NCBI RefSeq assembly: GCF_014656375.1
Contig: NZ_BNCH01000001.1
Coordinates: 558,001-622,000, forward strand
Direction: 5' to 3'
Source of the DNA: Aliiroseovarius zhejiangensis
GTDB lineage: Bacteria > Pseudomonadota > Alphaproteobacteria > Rhodobacterales > Rhodobacteraceae
DNA: 64,000 nt
The notes below the pieces were generated by a model that was given only the letters and a program-made list of their open reading frames with translations, had not been told where the DNA came from and made no database searches. Below are positions 38,979 through 49,360 of this stretch, piece by piece. A program made the translations under genes and the position numbers. The stretch's first letter is position 1. Each line of letters begins with the position of its first letter.

Positions 38979-39002
38979 CCACAGACAGTTCAGCCCGCGG
39001 GG

Positions 39003-40142
39003 TCACAGCCCGGCGCGCTGTACCGTCACCAGGTCGATCTGCCCATATCCGTTGAACCGCGTCACCGTGGCAAGGCTATAGGCGCCCATCCCGGAAAACA
39101 GAACGTAATCGTCTTCGGCCAGATCGGCGGGCAAAGCCAGTGGATCAGGCAATTGGTCAATCGAATCGCAGGTCGGGCCAAACACGATGCGCTTCATCGG
39201 TGCGCCCTTGTGGGACGTGCCGTCTGCCCGAACCGTTGAAATCCGGTCCGGCACCCCGATCGACGGCGCTTCGGACAAAGCGCCATAGATCCCATCATTC
39301 AGATATACCGCGCCATCCTCACGGATGGATTTTACCCGTGTGGCCAGCGTGAACGCCTCGGCGACCATAGCGCGACCAGGTTCACACACCAGCGCCGGTG
39401 CCGCGTCACCAAACGCGTTCTTAACGGCGCGATGGATCGCGGCAAAGATTGCGTTCAGATCAGGGGCAACGCCGCGATTGGCGGCAAACCCGCCGCCCAC
39501 ATTCAGACGCGCCAGCGTCACGCCGGCCTCTTTCGACACCTCCGCACAGGTCGCGACATAGGTCGACCATGCCGAGGGGCTGGCGCATTGCGTGCCCGGA
39601 TGAAAGGTCATCGACGGGGTAAATCCCGCCTCTTTCACCATGCGCAACAGCGCCACGGCCTGTTCCACATCCGCACCGAACTTGGTGCCGAAATGATACG
39701 CAGCCCCTTCGACCGGCAGACGCAGGCGGACCGAGATTTCGATGCCCTTCGGGTCGACCTGCGCGCGCAACTTCTCGAACTCGTGTGGCGCATCGACGGA
39801 GTAGGACCGGACGCCAAGCGCGACTGCCTCGGCGATCTCGTCGCGGGCACGCACCGGGTTGTTGTAATGCATCACCGCATCGGGTGACACAGCGCGCAGC
39901 GCGTGCATTTCCGCCGGGCTGGCAACGTCAAAAGCGCTGATCCCGCAGGCCACAAGGTTTTCCAGCACAACACGGGAATCATTGGCCTTTACCGCATAGG
40001 TGACCAGCCCGTCGAACCCATCCACGAATTGCTGAACGGTGGCCTGCAACGTCGCAGGTGCGAAATACAGCACCGGGTGTTTCGGCGTTTCGGATTTCAG
40101 ATGTGACAGGGCTGTCAGCCAGATCGAGGGTTGCCTGCTCAT
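39003..40142 (-). CDS. Fold-type III PLP amino-acid decarboxylase (ornithine/lysine decarboxylase type)
   Basis: 379 residues. Lys52 in TYAVKAND binds PLP; FHPGTQCASPSAW, LNVGGGFAANRG and CEPGRAMVAEAF are ODC/DAPDC-family motifs, and GPTCDSIDQL carries the catalytic Cys (about 320). The Cys-Asp-Ser-Ile form fits ornithine/lysine decarboxylases of polyamine synthesis rather than diaminopimelate decarboxylase. It is divergent from an Lrp-family regulator, its likely controller. Its tail converges with metF. Confidence 0.88.
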   Translation of the reverse strand: MSRQPSIWLTALSHLKSETPKHPVLYFAPATLQATVQQFVDGFDGLVTYAVKANDSRVVLENLVACGISAFDVASPAEMHALRAVSPDAVMHYNNPVRARDEIAEAVALGVRSYSVDAPHEFEKLRAQVDPKGIEISVRLRLPVEGAAYHFGTKFGADVEQAVALLRMVKEAGFTPSMTFHPGTQCASPSAWSTYVATCAEVSKEAGVTLARLNVGGGFAANRGVAPDLNAIFAAIHRAVKNAFGDAAPALVCEPGRAMVAEAFTLATRVKSIREDGAVYLNDGIYGALSEAPSIGVPDRISTVRADGTSHKGAPMKRIVFGPTCDSIDQLPDPLALPADLAEDDYVLFSGMGAYSLATVTRFNGYGQIDLVTVQRAGL

Positions 40143-40271
40143 GTTCGCTCGCTTTGAAAAGGGTCTGTTCGCGTGGTTCTTTTAGAATCTGAACAGACAC
40201 CGTCGATTTCCAGTGGCAATTCGGGCGATATGTCGTGTATTTTCCGCCGAAACATCGAGGATACCGACCAT

Positions 40272-40703
40272 ATGGATGACAAAGACCGCGAATTGTTGGC
40301 CCAGCTTGAAGGAAATGCCCGCCTGCCCGTGGCCACGCTGGCGCGGCGGCTGGGGCTGGCCCGCTCCACCGTTCAGGCCAGAATCGAACGGTTGGAGGAA
40401 AAGGGGATCATCGCCGGATATGCTCTGCGCCTTGGCGATGCGGCGCGCGGCGACCGCATCCGAGCGACCGTTCTGATCGCGATCGAACCCCGTTCGACCC
40501 CTGCCGTGCTGGCCCGCCTGAAGACCCTGACGGCGGTCGAAACGGCGCACACCGCATCGGGCCGGTTCGACATGATCCTGCAGCTTGCAGCCAAGTCCAC
40601 GGCCGAATTGGACCAAACGCTTGATGCCATTGGTGAAATCGACGGGGTGAAAAGCTCGGAAAGCCTGATCCACCTCTCGACGCGGATCAACCGCCTGGGT
40701 TAG
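40272..40703 (+). CDS. Lrp/AsnC-family regulator divergent from the decarboxylase
   Basis: 143 residues from the ATG at 40272 (MDDKDRELLAQLEGNARLPV), preceded by GAGGATA. HTH (ATLARRLGLARSTVQARIER) and RAM domain (LIAIEPRSTPAVLARLKTLT; ASGRFDMILQLAAKSTAELD). The 129-base divergent gap presumably holds its sites. Likely senses an amino acid and regulates the decarboxylase and itself. Confidence 0.85.
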   Translation: MDDKDRELLAQLEGNARLPVATLARRLGLARSTVQARIERLEEKGIIAGYALRLGDAARGDRIRATVLIAIEPRSTPAVLARLKTLTAVETAHTASGRFDMILQLAAKSTAELDQTLDAIGEIDGVKSSESLIHLSTRINRLG

Positions 40704-40740
40704 AACGGGGGCATTGCTTACATTATTGAACGAGGGCGCC

Positions 40741-42369
40741 ATGACAATTGAAACCATCCCCACCGCGCCAATCGATGGGCAAGTGCCGGGCACGTCGGGA
40801 TTGCGCAAGACGGTTTCGGTCTTTTCGGCGCCTGGCTATCTGGAAACCTATACGCAGTCGATTCTCAACGCCATTTCGCCACAGGGTGCCGTGCTGGTCA
40901 TGGGGGGCGATGGCCGATATTTCAATCGCGCGGCGATGGCCAGCATCCTGCGCATCGCCGCGGCCAATGGCGTGGCGCGTGTCATTGTCGGCCAGAACGG
41001 CCTTTTGTCGACACCGGCGGCCAGTCACCTGATCCGCAAACGCGGGGCGAATGGTGGCCTGATCCTGTCGGCCAGCCACAATCCTGGCGGGCCGAAGGGT
41101 GATTTCGGGTTGAAATACAACATTGCCAATGGCGGACCGGCACCGGAAGCGGTGACCGACGCCATCGTTGCCCGTGCAAGTCAGATCACACATTACACCA
41201 TGACCACCGAAGACGCGCCAGACCTGTCAGAGTGCCGGGAAACCCAGTTGGGCGACATGGTAATTGAAGTGGTGGACCCGGTCGCGGACTATGTTGCACT
41301 GATGGAGGAGCTGTTCGATTTCGATTCCATGCGCCGGATGATCGCGGACGGGTTCACCCTGCGCTTCGATGCCATGCACGCGGTCACTGGCCCTTACGCG
41401 ACAGAAATCCTTGAACGCCGTTTGGGTGCACCTGCCGGATCTGTGATCAACGCCATTCCAAGCGAAGACTTCGGTGGCGGGCACCCGGATCCCAACCCCG
41501 TGTGGGCCAAGCCGCTTTATGATCTGATGCTGCGGCCGGACGCCCCGGATTTCGGCGCAGCCTCGGATGGTGATGGGGATCGCAACATGATCCTGGGGCG
41601 CGGTATCTATGTGACGCCGTCGGACAGCCTTGCACTGCTCGCGGCCAACGCGCATCTGGTGCCGGGCTATCGCAACGGCATCGCAGGGGTTGCGCGGTCA
41701 ATGCCCACTTCGGCGGCCAGTGACCGGGTGGCGGCACGATTGGGTGTGGAAGCCTTTCAGACTCCGACCGGATGGAAGTTTTTCGGCAATCTGCTGGATG
41801 CGGGGCGGGTCACGCTGTGTGGTGAAGAAAGCGCCGGCACCGGATCAAACCATGTACGCGAGAAAGACGGGCTCTGGGCCGTTCTGATGTGGTTGAACAT
41901 CTTGGCAGTGCGCAAATGCTCGGTCGCGGAGCTGGTTCGCGACCATTGGGCGCAGTATGGGCGCGACTACTATTCGCGTCACGACTTTGAAGGGATCAGC
42001 ACGGATGCCGCGACGCGCCTGATGGACCGTCTGGTGGCAAACCTGCCCGCCCTGCCCGGACAACAGGCCGGCGAATTGACTGTGACCGGTGCCGAGGATT
42101 TTTGCTATACTGACCCGGTTGACGGGTCCGTCAGCACCGGACAGGGCGTCATCCTGACCTTCGATGGCGAAGCGCGCGCAATGCTGCGCCTGTCCGGCAC
42201 CGGCACCCAGGGCGCGACATTGCGGGTTTATCTGGAACAATACGCCCCGCCGGGATCCGCACATGATCAGGACACCCAGACAGCCTTGTCAAAGGTAATC
42301 CGGGCAACGCACGATCTTGCACAAATCGAACACTTCACGGGTCGTCACGCCCCGGATGTCATCACGTAG
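40741..42369 (+). CDS. pgm: Alpha-D-glucose phosphate-specific phosphoglucomutase
   Basis: 542 residues from the ATG at 40741; the family length is about 543-550. N-terminal GTSGLRKTVSVF; active Ser in ILSASHNPGGPKGDFGLKYN (about 113); metal loop AASDGDGDRNMI (about 275-286); sugar-binding LCGEESAGTGSNHVREKDGL; phosphate-binding RLSGTGTQGATLR near the C-terminus. It interconverts glucose-1- and glucose-6-phosphate for glycogen, trehalose and polysaccharide synthesis. Confidence 0.95.
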   Translation: MTIETIPTAPIDGQVPGTSGLRKTVSVFSAPGYLETYTQSILNAISPQGAVLVMGGDGRYFNRAAMASILRIAAANGVARVIVGQNGLLSTPAASHLIRKRGANGGLILSASHNPGGPKGDFGLKYNIANGGPAPEAVTDAIVARASQITHYTMTTEDAPDLSECRETQLGDMVIEVVDPVADYVALMEELFDFDSMRRMIADGFTLRFDAMHAVTGPYATEILERRLGAPAGSVINAIPSEDFGGGHPDPNPVWAKPLYDLMLRPDAPDFGAASDGDGDRNMILGRGIYVTPSDSLALLAANAHLVPGYRNGIAGVARSMPTSAASDRVAARLGVEAFQTPTGWKFFGNLLDAGRVTLCGEESAGTGSNHVREKDGLWAVLMWLNILAVRKCSVAELVRDHWAQYGRDYYSRHDFEGISTDAATRLMDRLVANLPALPGQQAGELTVTGAEDFCYTDPVDGSVSTGQGVILTFDGEARAMLRLSGTGTQGATLRVYLEQYAPPGSAHDQDTQTALSKVIRATHDLAQIEHFTGRHAPDVIT

Positions 42370-42645
42370 CGTGGAAACTTCCGTTTGGTGATAAGGATTT
42401 GCAACGGTCGGTTTCAATCTTTCAAAGCAGGTCGATATTGCCTCGTTGTTTTTTTGCGACTACGAACGGGTTTATTGTCTAGAAACTTAATCATCCACGC
42501 CGCACGAGGGCGATTTTGTTAACATAAGAGAAACACCTCACGAGAAGGTCCGGTCGCGCAGAAGCATGACAATAAATGCAGGTTGCGACTGACAGGGTCG
42601 ATCCCATCGGATCATCGTGTGCGTGATTGAAATTGCGAGGGGCGA
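42370..42645. other. Intergenic region upstream of the autotransporter gene
   Basis: 276 bases with no gene seen on either strand. It has AT-rich stretches (42425-42530) likely to hold the promoter of the autotransporter gene. A strong ribosome site (GAGGGGCGA) sits just before its ATG. No terminator after pgm was recognised. Confidence 0.5.
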
Positions 42646-44811
42646 ATGAAACATTATTTCAAAGAGCAGTCAGATTATTCTTCTGCGTCGAAAACAACCG
42701 TGAACCTGCGCCGACTGATTGCCGCGTCAACCCTGGCACTCACTGCGCACCCGGTGCTGGCACAAACCACGGGACCAACCCCAACCATCGAGAGCATTCC
42801 GACCTTTGACGACAGTGCTATGGTCACCGGATCGGACGCGGTGGACATTTCAGGCGACGGATCGGTCGTCGTGGGCTATGCGTCGGATTCTGCCACCACC
42901 CCCCGTGCCTTCGCCTATTCCGGCGGCACGCTTGTCAACCTTGCCCCGGCAATGGGGGATGCCAGCTTTGCCCGCGGGGCCAGCGAGGACGGATCGGTCA
43001 TCACGGGCGTGTATTTGACAGCCGGGACGCCGACCATGTTCTATTGGACGCAAGCCACCGGCGCCGTCTCTATCCCGATCAGCGCGGGCGTTTTGGGCGA
43101 AGCGAACGGCATCAGCGCCGATGGGACGCGCATTGTTGGCACCATCTTCGACAATGGCGCGGCGACGCCGGCACCGGCCGGACCAACCTCTCCGGCGCCC
43201 TATGACCGTGCCTTTGTCTGGACGCGCGCAACCAATACGTTTGTCACACTGCCCAGCCTGGTCGCGAATGGCGACACGTATGGTGCAGATATCAGTGACA
43301 ATGGCACCATTGTTGTGGGGCGCGCCGAAACCGCAACCACAACCCACGCGTTCCGCGCGGTGGTCGGCGGGGCCATCACCGATCTGGGCACCATCGGTGG
43401 CGCCGCCGGTCAAAGCCGCGCCAACGGGGTCAGCGGTGACGGTCAGGTTGTTGTCGGCCAATCAGTGGCCCCCTCGGTCACGGGTCAGCGCGCCTTCCGT
43501 TGGAGTGCTGCCACGGGCATGGTTCAACTGGCGTCGACGGATGAGGCCAATGTCGTATTTTCGCTGGCCAATGCCGCCAGTCAGGATGGGTCATACGTGG
43601 CAGGGGCGGCGCGCTATTCGACCACCCCCGGATACCGCGCCTTGCGATGGGACGAGAACGGTGTGGCGCAGGATCTAGGCGACTTGACCACCGGCAACAC
43701 GGGCACGTCGTTTGCCAATGGGATCAGTGCGGACGGCTCTGTCGTGGTCGGTGTGGCGACAAATGACGCGGGCGATTCACGCGGCTTCATCTGGCGTGAT
43801 GTCGAGGATCCCGACGATACGACGGGCACCCCCGGCGGCACGATGCTGGATCACATCAACACCCTGACGCAAGTGTCAGATAACGCGGCCCAACAGGCGG
43901 CAGGCGCGCATTATATGGACAAGCTGGTCCAGTTCACGCTGGGCCAGTCGCTTGAGCTTCCGATCGAAGGCAGCGCGGGCCAACGCAGCAAAACGGGTCT
44001 GGGGCACCCGTTTTCGATCAAGGTGAACGCAGGTGCGGCCAGCAATCGCGATGGCAATGACACCGCCCTTGCTGGTCTGATCGCCGCCACGGCGCTGACC
44101 GACAATCTGTCACTTGGCGGATTCCTCGGGCTTGGGACGGACGACGACACGCTGACAGGGTTTGGCATCGACGGCACGTTCCGCAGCTTCGGGGTCTATC
44201 TGCAAGGTGGCCACCCGGCAACCGAGGGGTTGAACTGGAAACTTGCCGCCGCACAATCGGCTGCCGAGGTCGAGATCACGCGGTCAACCGCCCTGCCCAA
44301 CACCGAACGCGGTCTGGGCCGCACGGATATGCGCGCACGCGCCGGATCGATCGAAGTTGGATACGGCATGCAGCGGGGCGCTGCATTGGTCACACCGTTC
44401 CTGCGCGTCTCTCGTTCATCGGTTGATCGCGACGGCTACACCGAAACAAATGCGGTCGCCTTCCCCGTGACCTATGACGATTACGTGGTCAGCGCCACCA
44501 CCGCCACTTTGGGGGCAGATGTGCGTATCCCGGTCTCGGCGGCTGGCGTGGTGCGTTTGAAGGCCGGGGTGGAGTGGGATTTGTCCCGCTCGACCGACAC
44601 CGTGTCTGGCACCAGTGCCATTCCGGGCATGACCAGCTTCGCCATCGCGGGTCCAACATTGGAGCACGAAGAACGGCTGTTTGCCGAAGCCCGCTACACC
44701 CACGCGTTGGGCAACGGGCGCAGCTATGATCTGGGGCTTGGCGTGCACCAGACGCCTTATGCGGAAAAACCATCCGTCATGGCGACAATCGGCTATCAGA
44801 TGGATTTCTGA
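42646..44811 (+). CDS. HAF-repeat autotransporter
   Basis: 721 residues. A basic extended N-region precedes a signal peptide ending ALTAHPVLAQ (about residue 40). Residues about 55-390 contain some seven repeats of the HAF type (DISGDGSVVVGYASD; ISADGTRIVG; ISDNGTIVVGRA; VSGDGQVVVGQS; ISADGSVVVGVA). Residues about 440-721 form an autotransporter beta-barrel ending in TIGYQMDF with a terminal Phe. Presumably surface-exposed; the ligand is unknown. It is followed by a strong terminator. Confidence 0.85.
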   Translation: MKHYFKEQSDYSSASKTTVNLRRLIAASTLALTAHPVLAQTTGPTPTIESIPTFDDSAMVTGSDAVDISGDGSVVVGYASDSATTPRAFAYSGGTLVNLAPAMGDASFARGASEDGSVITGVYLTAGTPTMFYWTQATGAVSIPISAGVLGEANGISADGTRIVGTIFDNGAATPAPAGPTSPAPYDRAFVWTRATNTFVTLPSLVANGDTYGADISDNGTIVVGRAETATTTHAFRAVVGGAITDLGTIGGAAGQSRANGVSGDGQVVVGQSVAPSVTGQRAFRWSAATGMVQLASTDEANVVFSLANAASQDGSYVAGAARYSTTPGYRALRWDENGVAQDLGDLTTGNTGTSFANGISADGSVVVGVATNDAGDSRGFIWRDVEDPDDTTGTPGGTMLDHINTLTQVSDNAAQQAAGAHYMDKLVQFTLGQSLELPIEGSAGQRSKTGLGHPFSIKVNAGAASNRDGNDTALAGLIAATALTDNLSLGGFLGLGTDDDTLTGFGIDGTFRSFGVYLQGGHPATEGLNWKLAAAQSAAEVEITRSTALPNTERGLGRTDMRARAGSIEVGYGMQRGAALVTPFLRVSRSSVDRDGYTETNAVAFPVTYDDYVVSATTATLGADVRIPVSAAGVVRLKAGVEWDLSRSTDTVSGTSAIPGMTSFAIAGPTLEHEERLFAEARYTHALGNGRSYDLGLGVHQTPYAEKPSVMATIGYQMDF

Positions 44812-44835
44812 TCGTCGCAAACGACCTGCACTGAA

Positions 44836-44869
44836 ACGCCCGGGCCAAGCTCCGGGCGTTGTCTTTTTT
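44836..44869 (+). terminator. Rho-independent terminator after the autotransporter gene
   Basis: ACGCCCGG / CCGGGCGT, an 8-bp stem with an 8-base loop (GCCAAGCT), followed by TGTCTTTTTT. It separates the autotransporter gene from valS. Confidence 0.88.
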
Positions 44870-44937
44870 GCACGGGCTTTCCCTTTGCCGCCCACTTGGG
44901 TAAACGGTCTTGAACTCATACGACTTGGGACAGAACC

Positions 44938-47900
44938 ATGGCCATGGACAAGACCTTCGACGCTAGCGCAGCCGAGCCGCGCATCTATCAAGACTGGGAA
45001 GACGCCGGCGCATTCAAGGCGGGCGCAAATGCCAAACCCGGCGCGGACAGCTTCACCATCATGATCCCACCGCCCAACGTCACGGGTGCGCTGCATGTGG
45101 GCCATGCGTTCAACAACACGTTGCAGGATATTCTGATCCGCTGGCACCGGATGCGGGGCTTTGACACGCTGTGGCAACCCGGTCAGGACCACGCCGGTAT
45201 CGCCACCCAGTTGCAGGTCGAGAAAATGCTTGCCGAGACCCAGCAGCCAGGACGCCGCGAACTGGGGCGCGAGAAATTTCTTGAGAAGGTCTGGGAATGG
45301 AAGGGCGAATACGGCTCGACCATCATCAACCAGTTGAAACGGTTGGGCTCGACCTGCGACTGGTCGCGCAACGCGTTTACCATGGCCGGCGCGCCGGGCG
45401 ACCCGCGCGTGGGGCACGAGAACTCGGCCGATTTCCACGACGCCGTTCTGAAGGTCTTCGTCGATATGCACGACAAAGGCCTGATCTATCGCGGCAAGCG
45501 CCTGGTCAACTGGGACCCGCATTTTGAAACCGCGATTTCCGATCTTGAGGTCGAGAATATAGAAACCCCGGGTCATATGTGGCATTTCAAATACCCGCTG
45601 GCCGGTGGCGCGACCTACACCTATGTCGAGAAGGACGAGGATGGGAACATCACGCTGAGCGAGGAGCGTGACTTTATCTCGATCGCCACGACCCGGCCGG
45701 AAACCATGCTGGGGGACGGTGCTGTCGCCGTGCACCCGGATGATGAACGTTACGCGCCCGTCGTGGGCAAACTGTGCGAAATTCCGGTCGGGCCAAAAGA
45801 GCATCGCCGCCTGATCCCGATCATCACCGACGAATATCCCGACCCGAACTTTGGGTCGGGCGCGGTGAAGATCACCGGCGCACATGACTTCAACGACTAT
45901 CAGGTCGCCAAACGTGGCAACATCCCGATGTATTCGCTGATGGATACACGCGGGCACATGCGAACCGATGGCCTGCCCTATGCGGATGAGGCCGCCACGG
46001 CCCAACGCATTGCGAATGGCGAAGAAGGGTTTGATGAGGCGAAGATCGCCGCGATGAACCTTGTGCCGGATGATCTGCGCGGGCTGGACCGGTTCGAGGC
46101 GCGTAAGCGCGTGGTCGACCAGATCACTGCCGAGGGGCTGGCCGTGATGATCACCCAGACGGTCGAGGTCGATGGCGAGGAAATCACCGGAACCGTTCCG
46201 TTTGTTGAATCAAAGCCAATCATGCAGCCCTTCGGGGATCGCTCCAACGTCGTGATCGAACCGATGCTGACCGACCAGTGGTTCGTGGACGCCGAAAAGA
46301 TCGCCGGCCCTGCGCTGGACGCTGTGCGCAATGGCGACGTGAAGATCATGCCGGAGTCAGGTGTGAAGGTCTTTTTCCACTGGCTGGAGAATATCGAGCC
46401 GTGGTGTATCTCGCGCCAGCTTTGGTGGGGGCATCAGGTGCCGGTCTGGTATGGTCTGGACCTGTCCGGGGAAGGGTTCAAGGACGACGAAAGCAACAAT
46501 GCGCTTGATCTGGTCGAAATGGGCCGTCTTCTGTTGCAACAGGACATGCTGCCCGGTCACGAACACAGCCATTGCGCCCATGATTTTGACGCGGTTGTTC
46601 CGAAATTCGACGAGGTGCTTGTCACCCTGCCCGCGCCGCTGAGCCACGCCCGTGTGGTCGAGGTGGCGGACCGCGCCGCCGCCATCCACATGCTGGCCGA
46701 AAGCCTGGCCGCCTATGAAAGCACGCAGGACCCGACCAAGCTGGTGTATCCCGTCTGGCGCGACCCTGATGTGCTGGACACTTGGTTCTCGTCCGGTCTG
46801 TGGCCCTTCGGCACGCTGGGCTGGCCGCAGGACACGGACGAACTTGAACGCTTCTTCCCCGGTGACGTGCTGATCACCGGGCAGGACATCCTGTTCTTCT
46901 GGGTCGCCCGGATGATGATGATGAGCCAGGCGGTGACGGGTAAAAACCCGTTCCACACGGTCTATCTGCATGGTCTTGTCCGCGACGAGAAGGGCAAGAA
47001 AATGTCCAAGACCACCGGCAATGTGATCGACCCGCTGGAAATCATCGACGAATACGGCGCGGATGCGCTCAGGTTTACCAATGCTTCGATGGCTTCGATC
47101 GGCGGTGTGTTGAAGCTGTCGCGCGACCGGATCGCAGGCTATCGCAATTTCGGCACCAAGCTGTGGAACGCGGCGCGGTTTGCCGAGATGAATGACTGCA
47201 AGCCCGTCGCTGGTTTTGATCCCAAAAGCCCGACACAGACGGTGAACCGCTGGATCATCTCGGAAACCGCGAAAATGCGGGGCGAGGTGGACGAGGCCCT
47301 GACCGCCTATCGCTTCAATGACGCCGCCAACGGGCTTTACGCCTTTGTCTGGGGCAAGGTGTGCGATTGGTATGTGGAATTCTCGAAACCGCTTCTGAAC
47401 GCGGATGATGAGGCGGTGCTGACTGAGACCCGCGCGACGATGGCCTGGGTGATCGACCAGTGCCTGATCCTGCTGCACCCGATCATGCCCTTCATCACAG
47501 AAGAGCTGTGGGGCCAGATCGCGGACCGCGACACGATGCTGATTCACGCGGACTGGCCGACCTATGGCAACGAGCTGGTAAACGAGTCAGCGGCGCGTGA
47601 AATGAACTGGGTCATCTCGCTCATTGAGAACATCCGCTCGGCCCGGGCACAGATGCATGTGCCTGCTGGCCTGAAGGTGCCCCTGATCCTGCAAGAACTG
47701 GATGCGGCGGGGCGCACGGCCTGGGCGAACAACGAGGTGATGATCAAACGCATGGCGCGCATCGACAGCATGACCGAGATGGCCGAACTGCCCAAGGGCT
47801 GCATCACCATCGCGGTCGCGGGCGGTATCTTTGCCCTGCCCTTGGCAGATATCATTGATGTGGACGAAGAGATTGCGCGGCTTGAGAAGTCTCTGGGCAA

Positions 47901-48063
47901 GCTGGGCAAGGAAATCGGCGGGCTGCGGGGCCGGTTGAAGAACCCGAAATTCGCCGAGAACGCACCGCCCGAGGTTGTCGAGGAAGCACAGGAGAACCTG
48001 GCGGCGCGCGAAGAGGAAGAAGCGACGTTGAATGCTGCTCTGGCACGACTTCGCGAGATTTGA
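44938..48063 (+). CDS. valS: Valyl-tRNA synthetase
   Basis: 1041 residues. HIGH-type motif in [15 protein letters not shown] (about 45-57), KMSKS-type [13 protein letters not shown] (about 684-694), the editing domain in between ([20 protein letters not shown]), an anticodon-binding domain, and a C-terminal coiled coil ([20 protein letters not shown]). It is longer than E. coli ValS (951). An extra stretch of about 60 residues after [14 protein letters not shown] resembles the insert seen in Rhodobacterales enzymes. Start MAMDK; a second ATG lies 6 bases in. Confidence 0.97.
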   Translation: MAMDKTFDASAAEPRIYQDWEDAGAFKAGANAKPGADSFTIMIPPPNVTGALHVGHAFNNTLQDILIRWHRMRGFDTLWQPGQDHAGIATQLQVEKMLAETQQPGRRELGREKFLEKVWEWKGEYGSTIINQLKRLGSTCDWSRNAFTMAGAPGDPRVGHENSADFHDAVLKVFVDMHDKGLIYRGKRLVNWDPHFETAISDLEVENIETPGHMWHFKYPLAGGATYTYVEKDEDGNITLSEERDFISIATTRPETMLGDGAVAVHPDDERYAPVVGKLCEIPVGPKEHRRLIPIITDEYPDPNFGSGAVKITGAHDFNDYQVAKRGNIPMYSLMDTRGHMRTDGLPYADEAATAQRIANGEEGFDEAKIAAMNLVPDDLRGLDRFEARKRVVDQITAEGLAVMITQTVEVDGEEITGTVPFVESKPIMQPFGDRSNVVIEPMLTDQWFVDAEKIAGPALDAVRNGDVKIMPESGVKVFFHWLENIEPWCISRQLWWGHQVPVWYGLDLSGEGFKDDESNNALDLVEMGRLLLQQDMLPGHEHSHCAHDFDAVVPKFDEVLVTLPAPLSHARVVEVADRAAAIHMLAESLAAYESTQDPTKLVYPVWRDPDVLDTWFSSGLWPFGTLGWPQDTDELERFFPGDVLITGQDILFFWVARMMMMSQAVTGKNPFHTVYLHGLVRDEKGKKMSKTTGNVIDPLEIIDEYGADALRFTNASMASIGGVLKLSRDRIAGYRNFGTKLWNAARFAEMNDCKPVAGFDPKSPTQTVNRWIISETAKMRGEVDEALTAYRFNDAANGLYAFVWGKVCDWYVEFSKPLLNADDEAVLTETRATMAWVIDQCLILLHPIMPFITEELWGQIADRDTMLIHADWPTYGNELVNESAAREMNWVISLIENIRSARAQMHVPAGLKVPLILQELDAAGRTAWANNEVMIKRMARIDSMTEMAELPKGCITIAVAGGIFALPLADIIDVDEEIARLEKSLGKLGKEIGGLRGRLKNPKFAENAPPEVVEEAQENLAAREEEEATLNAALARLREI

Positions 48064-48086
48064 ACAGGTGGCACGCGCGGCAGGGT

Positions 48087-48121
48087 GGCTCACGGTGTGA
48101 GCCTGAGGGGCCTTGCCCCTC
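48087..48121 (+). terminator. Double hairpin downstream of valS
   Basis: GGCTCACGGTGTGAGCC (48087-48103, 7-bp stem, 3-base loop) is followed by GAGGGGCCTTGCCCCTC (48105-48121, 6-bp stem). No long T tract follows. Such paired hairpins after a stop codon suggest termination or 3'-end protection. Confidence 0.6.
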
Positions 48122-48241
48122 TGCGCCTGCGCGCATTCACCCCAGGATATTTTGGGCCAGAAGAAACGGGGTGGTGCGGGACATGTCGGTCGTGGCTCCT
48201 TGCGACTTGCCGACGGGCCGCGGCCCTGATCTAACATCTGC

Positions 48242-49360
48242 ATGACCAAGACATATGCCCGCCTGACCCCGCTTGCCGATAGCTTGCCTGCCACTGTCCC
48301 TTTTGTTGGACCTGAGACACAAGAGCGGGCGCGTGGTCGTCCGTTTGCCGCGCGTTTGGGGGCGAATGAGAACGGGTTTGGCCCTTCGCCCATGGCTCTG
48401 TCCGCGATGGCAGAGGCTGCGCGCGATGTGTGGATGTATGGCGACCCGGAGAATTTCGATCTGCGCATGGCCTTGGCCGCCCATCACGGCATAGCGCCTG
48501 AGAATATCATGGTTGGTGAGGGGATTGACGGGTTGTTGGGCTATCTGGTCCGGCTGTTGGTTGGGTCGGGGGATGTGGTCGTAACGTCGAAGGGGGCCTA
48601 TCCGACGTTCAACTATCACGTCGCTGGGTTTGGCGGGCGGATTGAGACCGTGCCATACAACGCCGATCACGAAGACCCGGTGGCGTTGGTTGAGACGGCA
48701 CGCGAGGTCGGGGCGAAGTTGGTGTATATCGCCAATCCCGACAACCCGATGGGGACGTGGCACGCGGCTGGCACCGTGCAGCGGATGATCGAGGCGGTGC
48801 CAGAGGGGTGTCTGTTGGTTCTGGATGAAGCCTATGTCGAATTTGCCCCCGAAGGAACGGCGCCAGATCTGGCTCCGGACGACCCACGGGTGGTCCGTAT
48901 GCGCACGTTTTCCAAGGCTTATGGTCTGGCCGGGGCGCGGGTCGGGTATGCGATAGGTGCGCGCGAACTGATCACCGCTTTCCACAAGATCCGCAACCAT
49001 TTCGGCATGTGCCGGATCAGCCAGGCGGGCGCGTTGGCGGCGTTGCATGATCAAGACCATCTGCGGCAGACGCTGGACCGGGTCGGGGCCGCGCGGAGGC
49101 GAATTGAGAGCATTGCCCAACAGAACGGGTTGCACCCCTTGCCGTCCGCAACGAATTTCGTCGCCGTCGATTGCGGAGCGGACGGTGACTTTGCCCGCGC
49201 CGTATTGCAGGCTTTGGTGCAGCAGGATGTGTTTGTGCGGATGCCCTTTTCGACCCCGCAGGATCGCTGTATCCGTGTTTCGACTGGTCGGGCAGAAGAG
49301 TTGGACCTGTTTGCAGCCGCCCTGCCCCGCGCGCTTGAAAGGGCTCGTTCAAGCCGCTGA
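48242..49360 (+). CDS. Class I/II PLP aminotransferase, histidinol-phosphate aminotransferase-like
   Basis: 372 residues. RLGANENGFGPSP at the start, YGDPENFDLRMALAAHHG, SKGAYPTFNYHVAGFGG, IANPDNPMGTWH, LVLDEAYVEFAPEG, and the PLP Lys in RTFSKAYGLAGARVGYA (about 223). This is the HisC-like subfamily. Without other his genes nearby it could act on another aromatic or imidazole substrate. Convergent with the class V aminotransferase gene, overlapping 12 bases. Confidence 0.85.
   Translation: MTKTYARLTPLADSLPATVPFVGPETQERARGRPFAARLGANENGFGPSPMALSAMAEAARDVWMYGDPENFDLRMALAAHHGIAPENIMVGEGIDGLLGYLVRLLVGSGDVVVTSKGAYPTFNYHVAGFGGRIETVPYNADHEDPVALVETAREVGAKLVYIANPDNPMGTWHAAGTVQRMIEAVPEGCLLVLDEAYVEFAPEGTAPDLAPDDPRVVRMRTFSKAYGLAGARVGYAIGARELITAFHKIRNHFGMCRISQAGALAALHDQDHLRQTLDRVGAARRRIESIAQQNGLHPLPSATNFVAVDCGADGDFARAVLQALVQQDVFVRMPFSTPQDRCIRVSTGRAEELDLFAAALPRALERARSSR

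Noticed and set aside
44416-46005. 529-residue open frame on the minus strand
   Set aside because: Antisense to the autotransporter end and valS; no recognisable content and crosses a terminator.
46357-47547. 396-residue open frame on the minus strand
   Set aside because: Antisense to valS; composition of a shadow frame.
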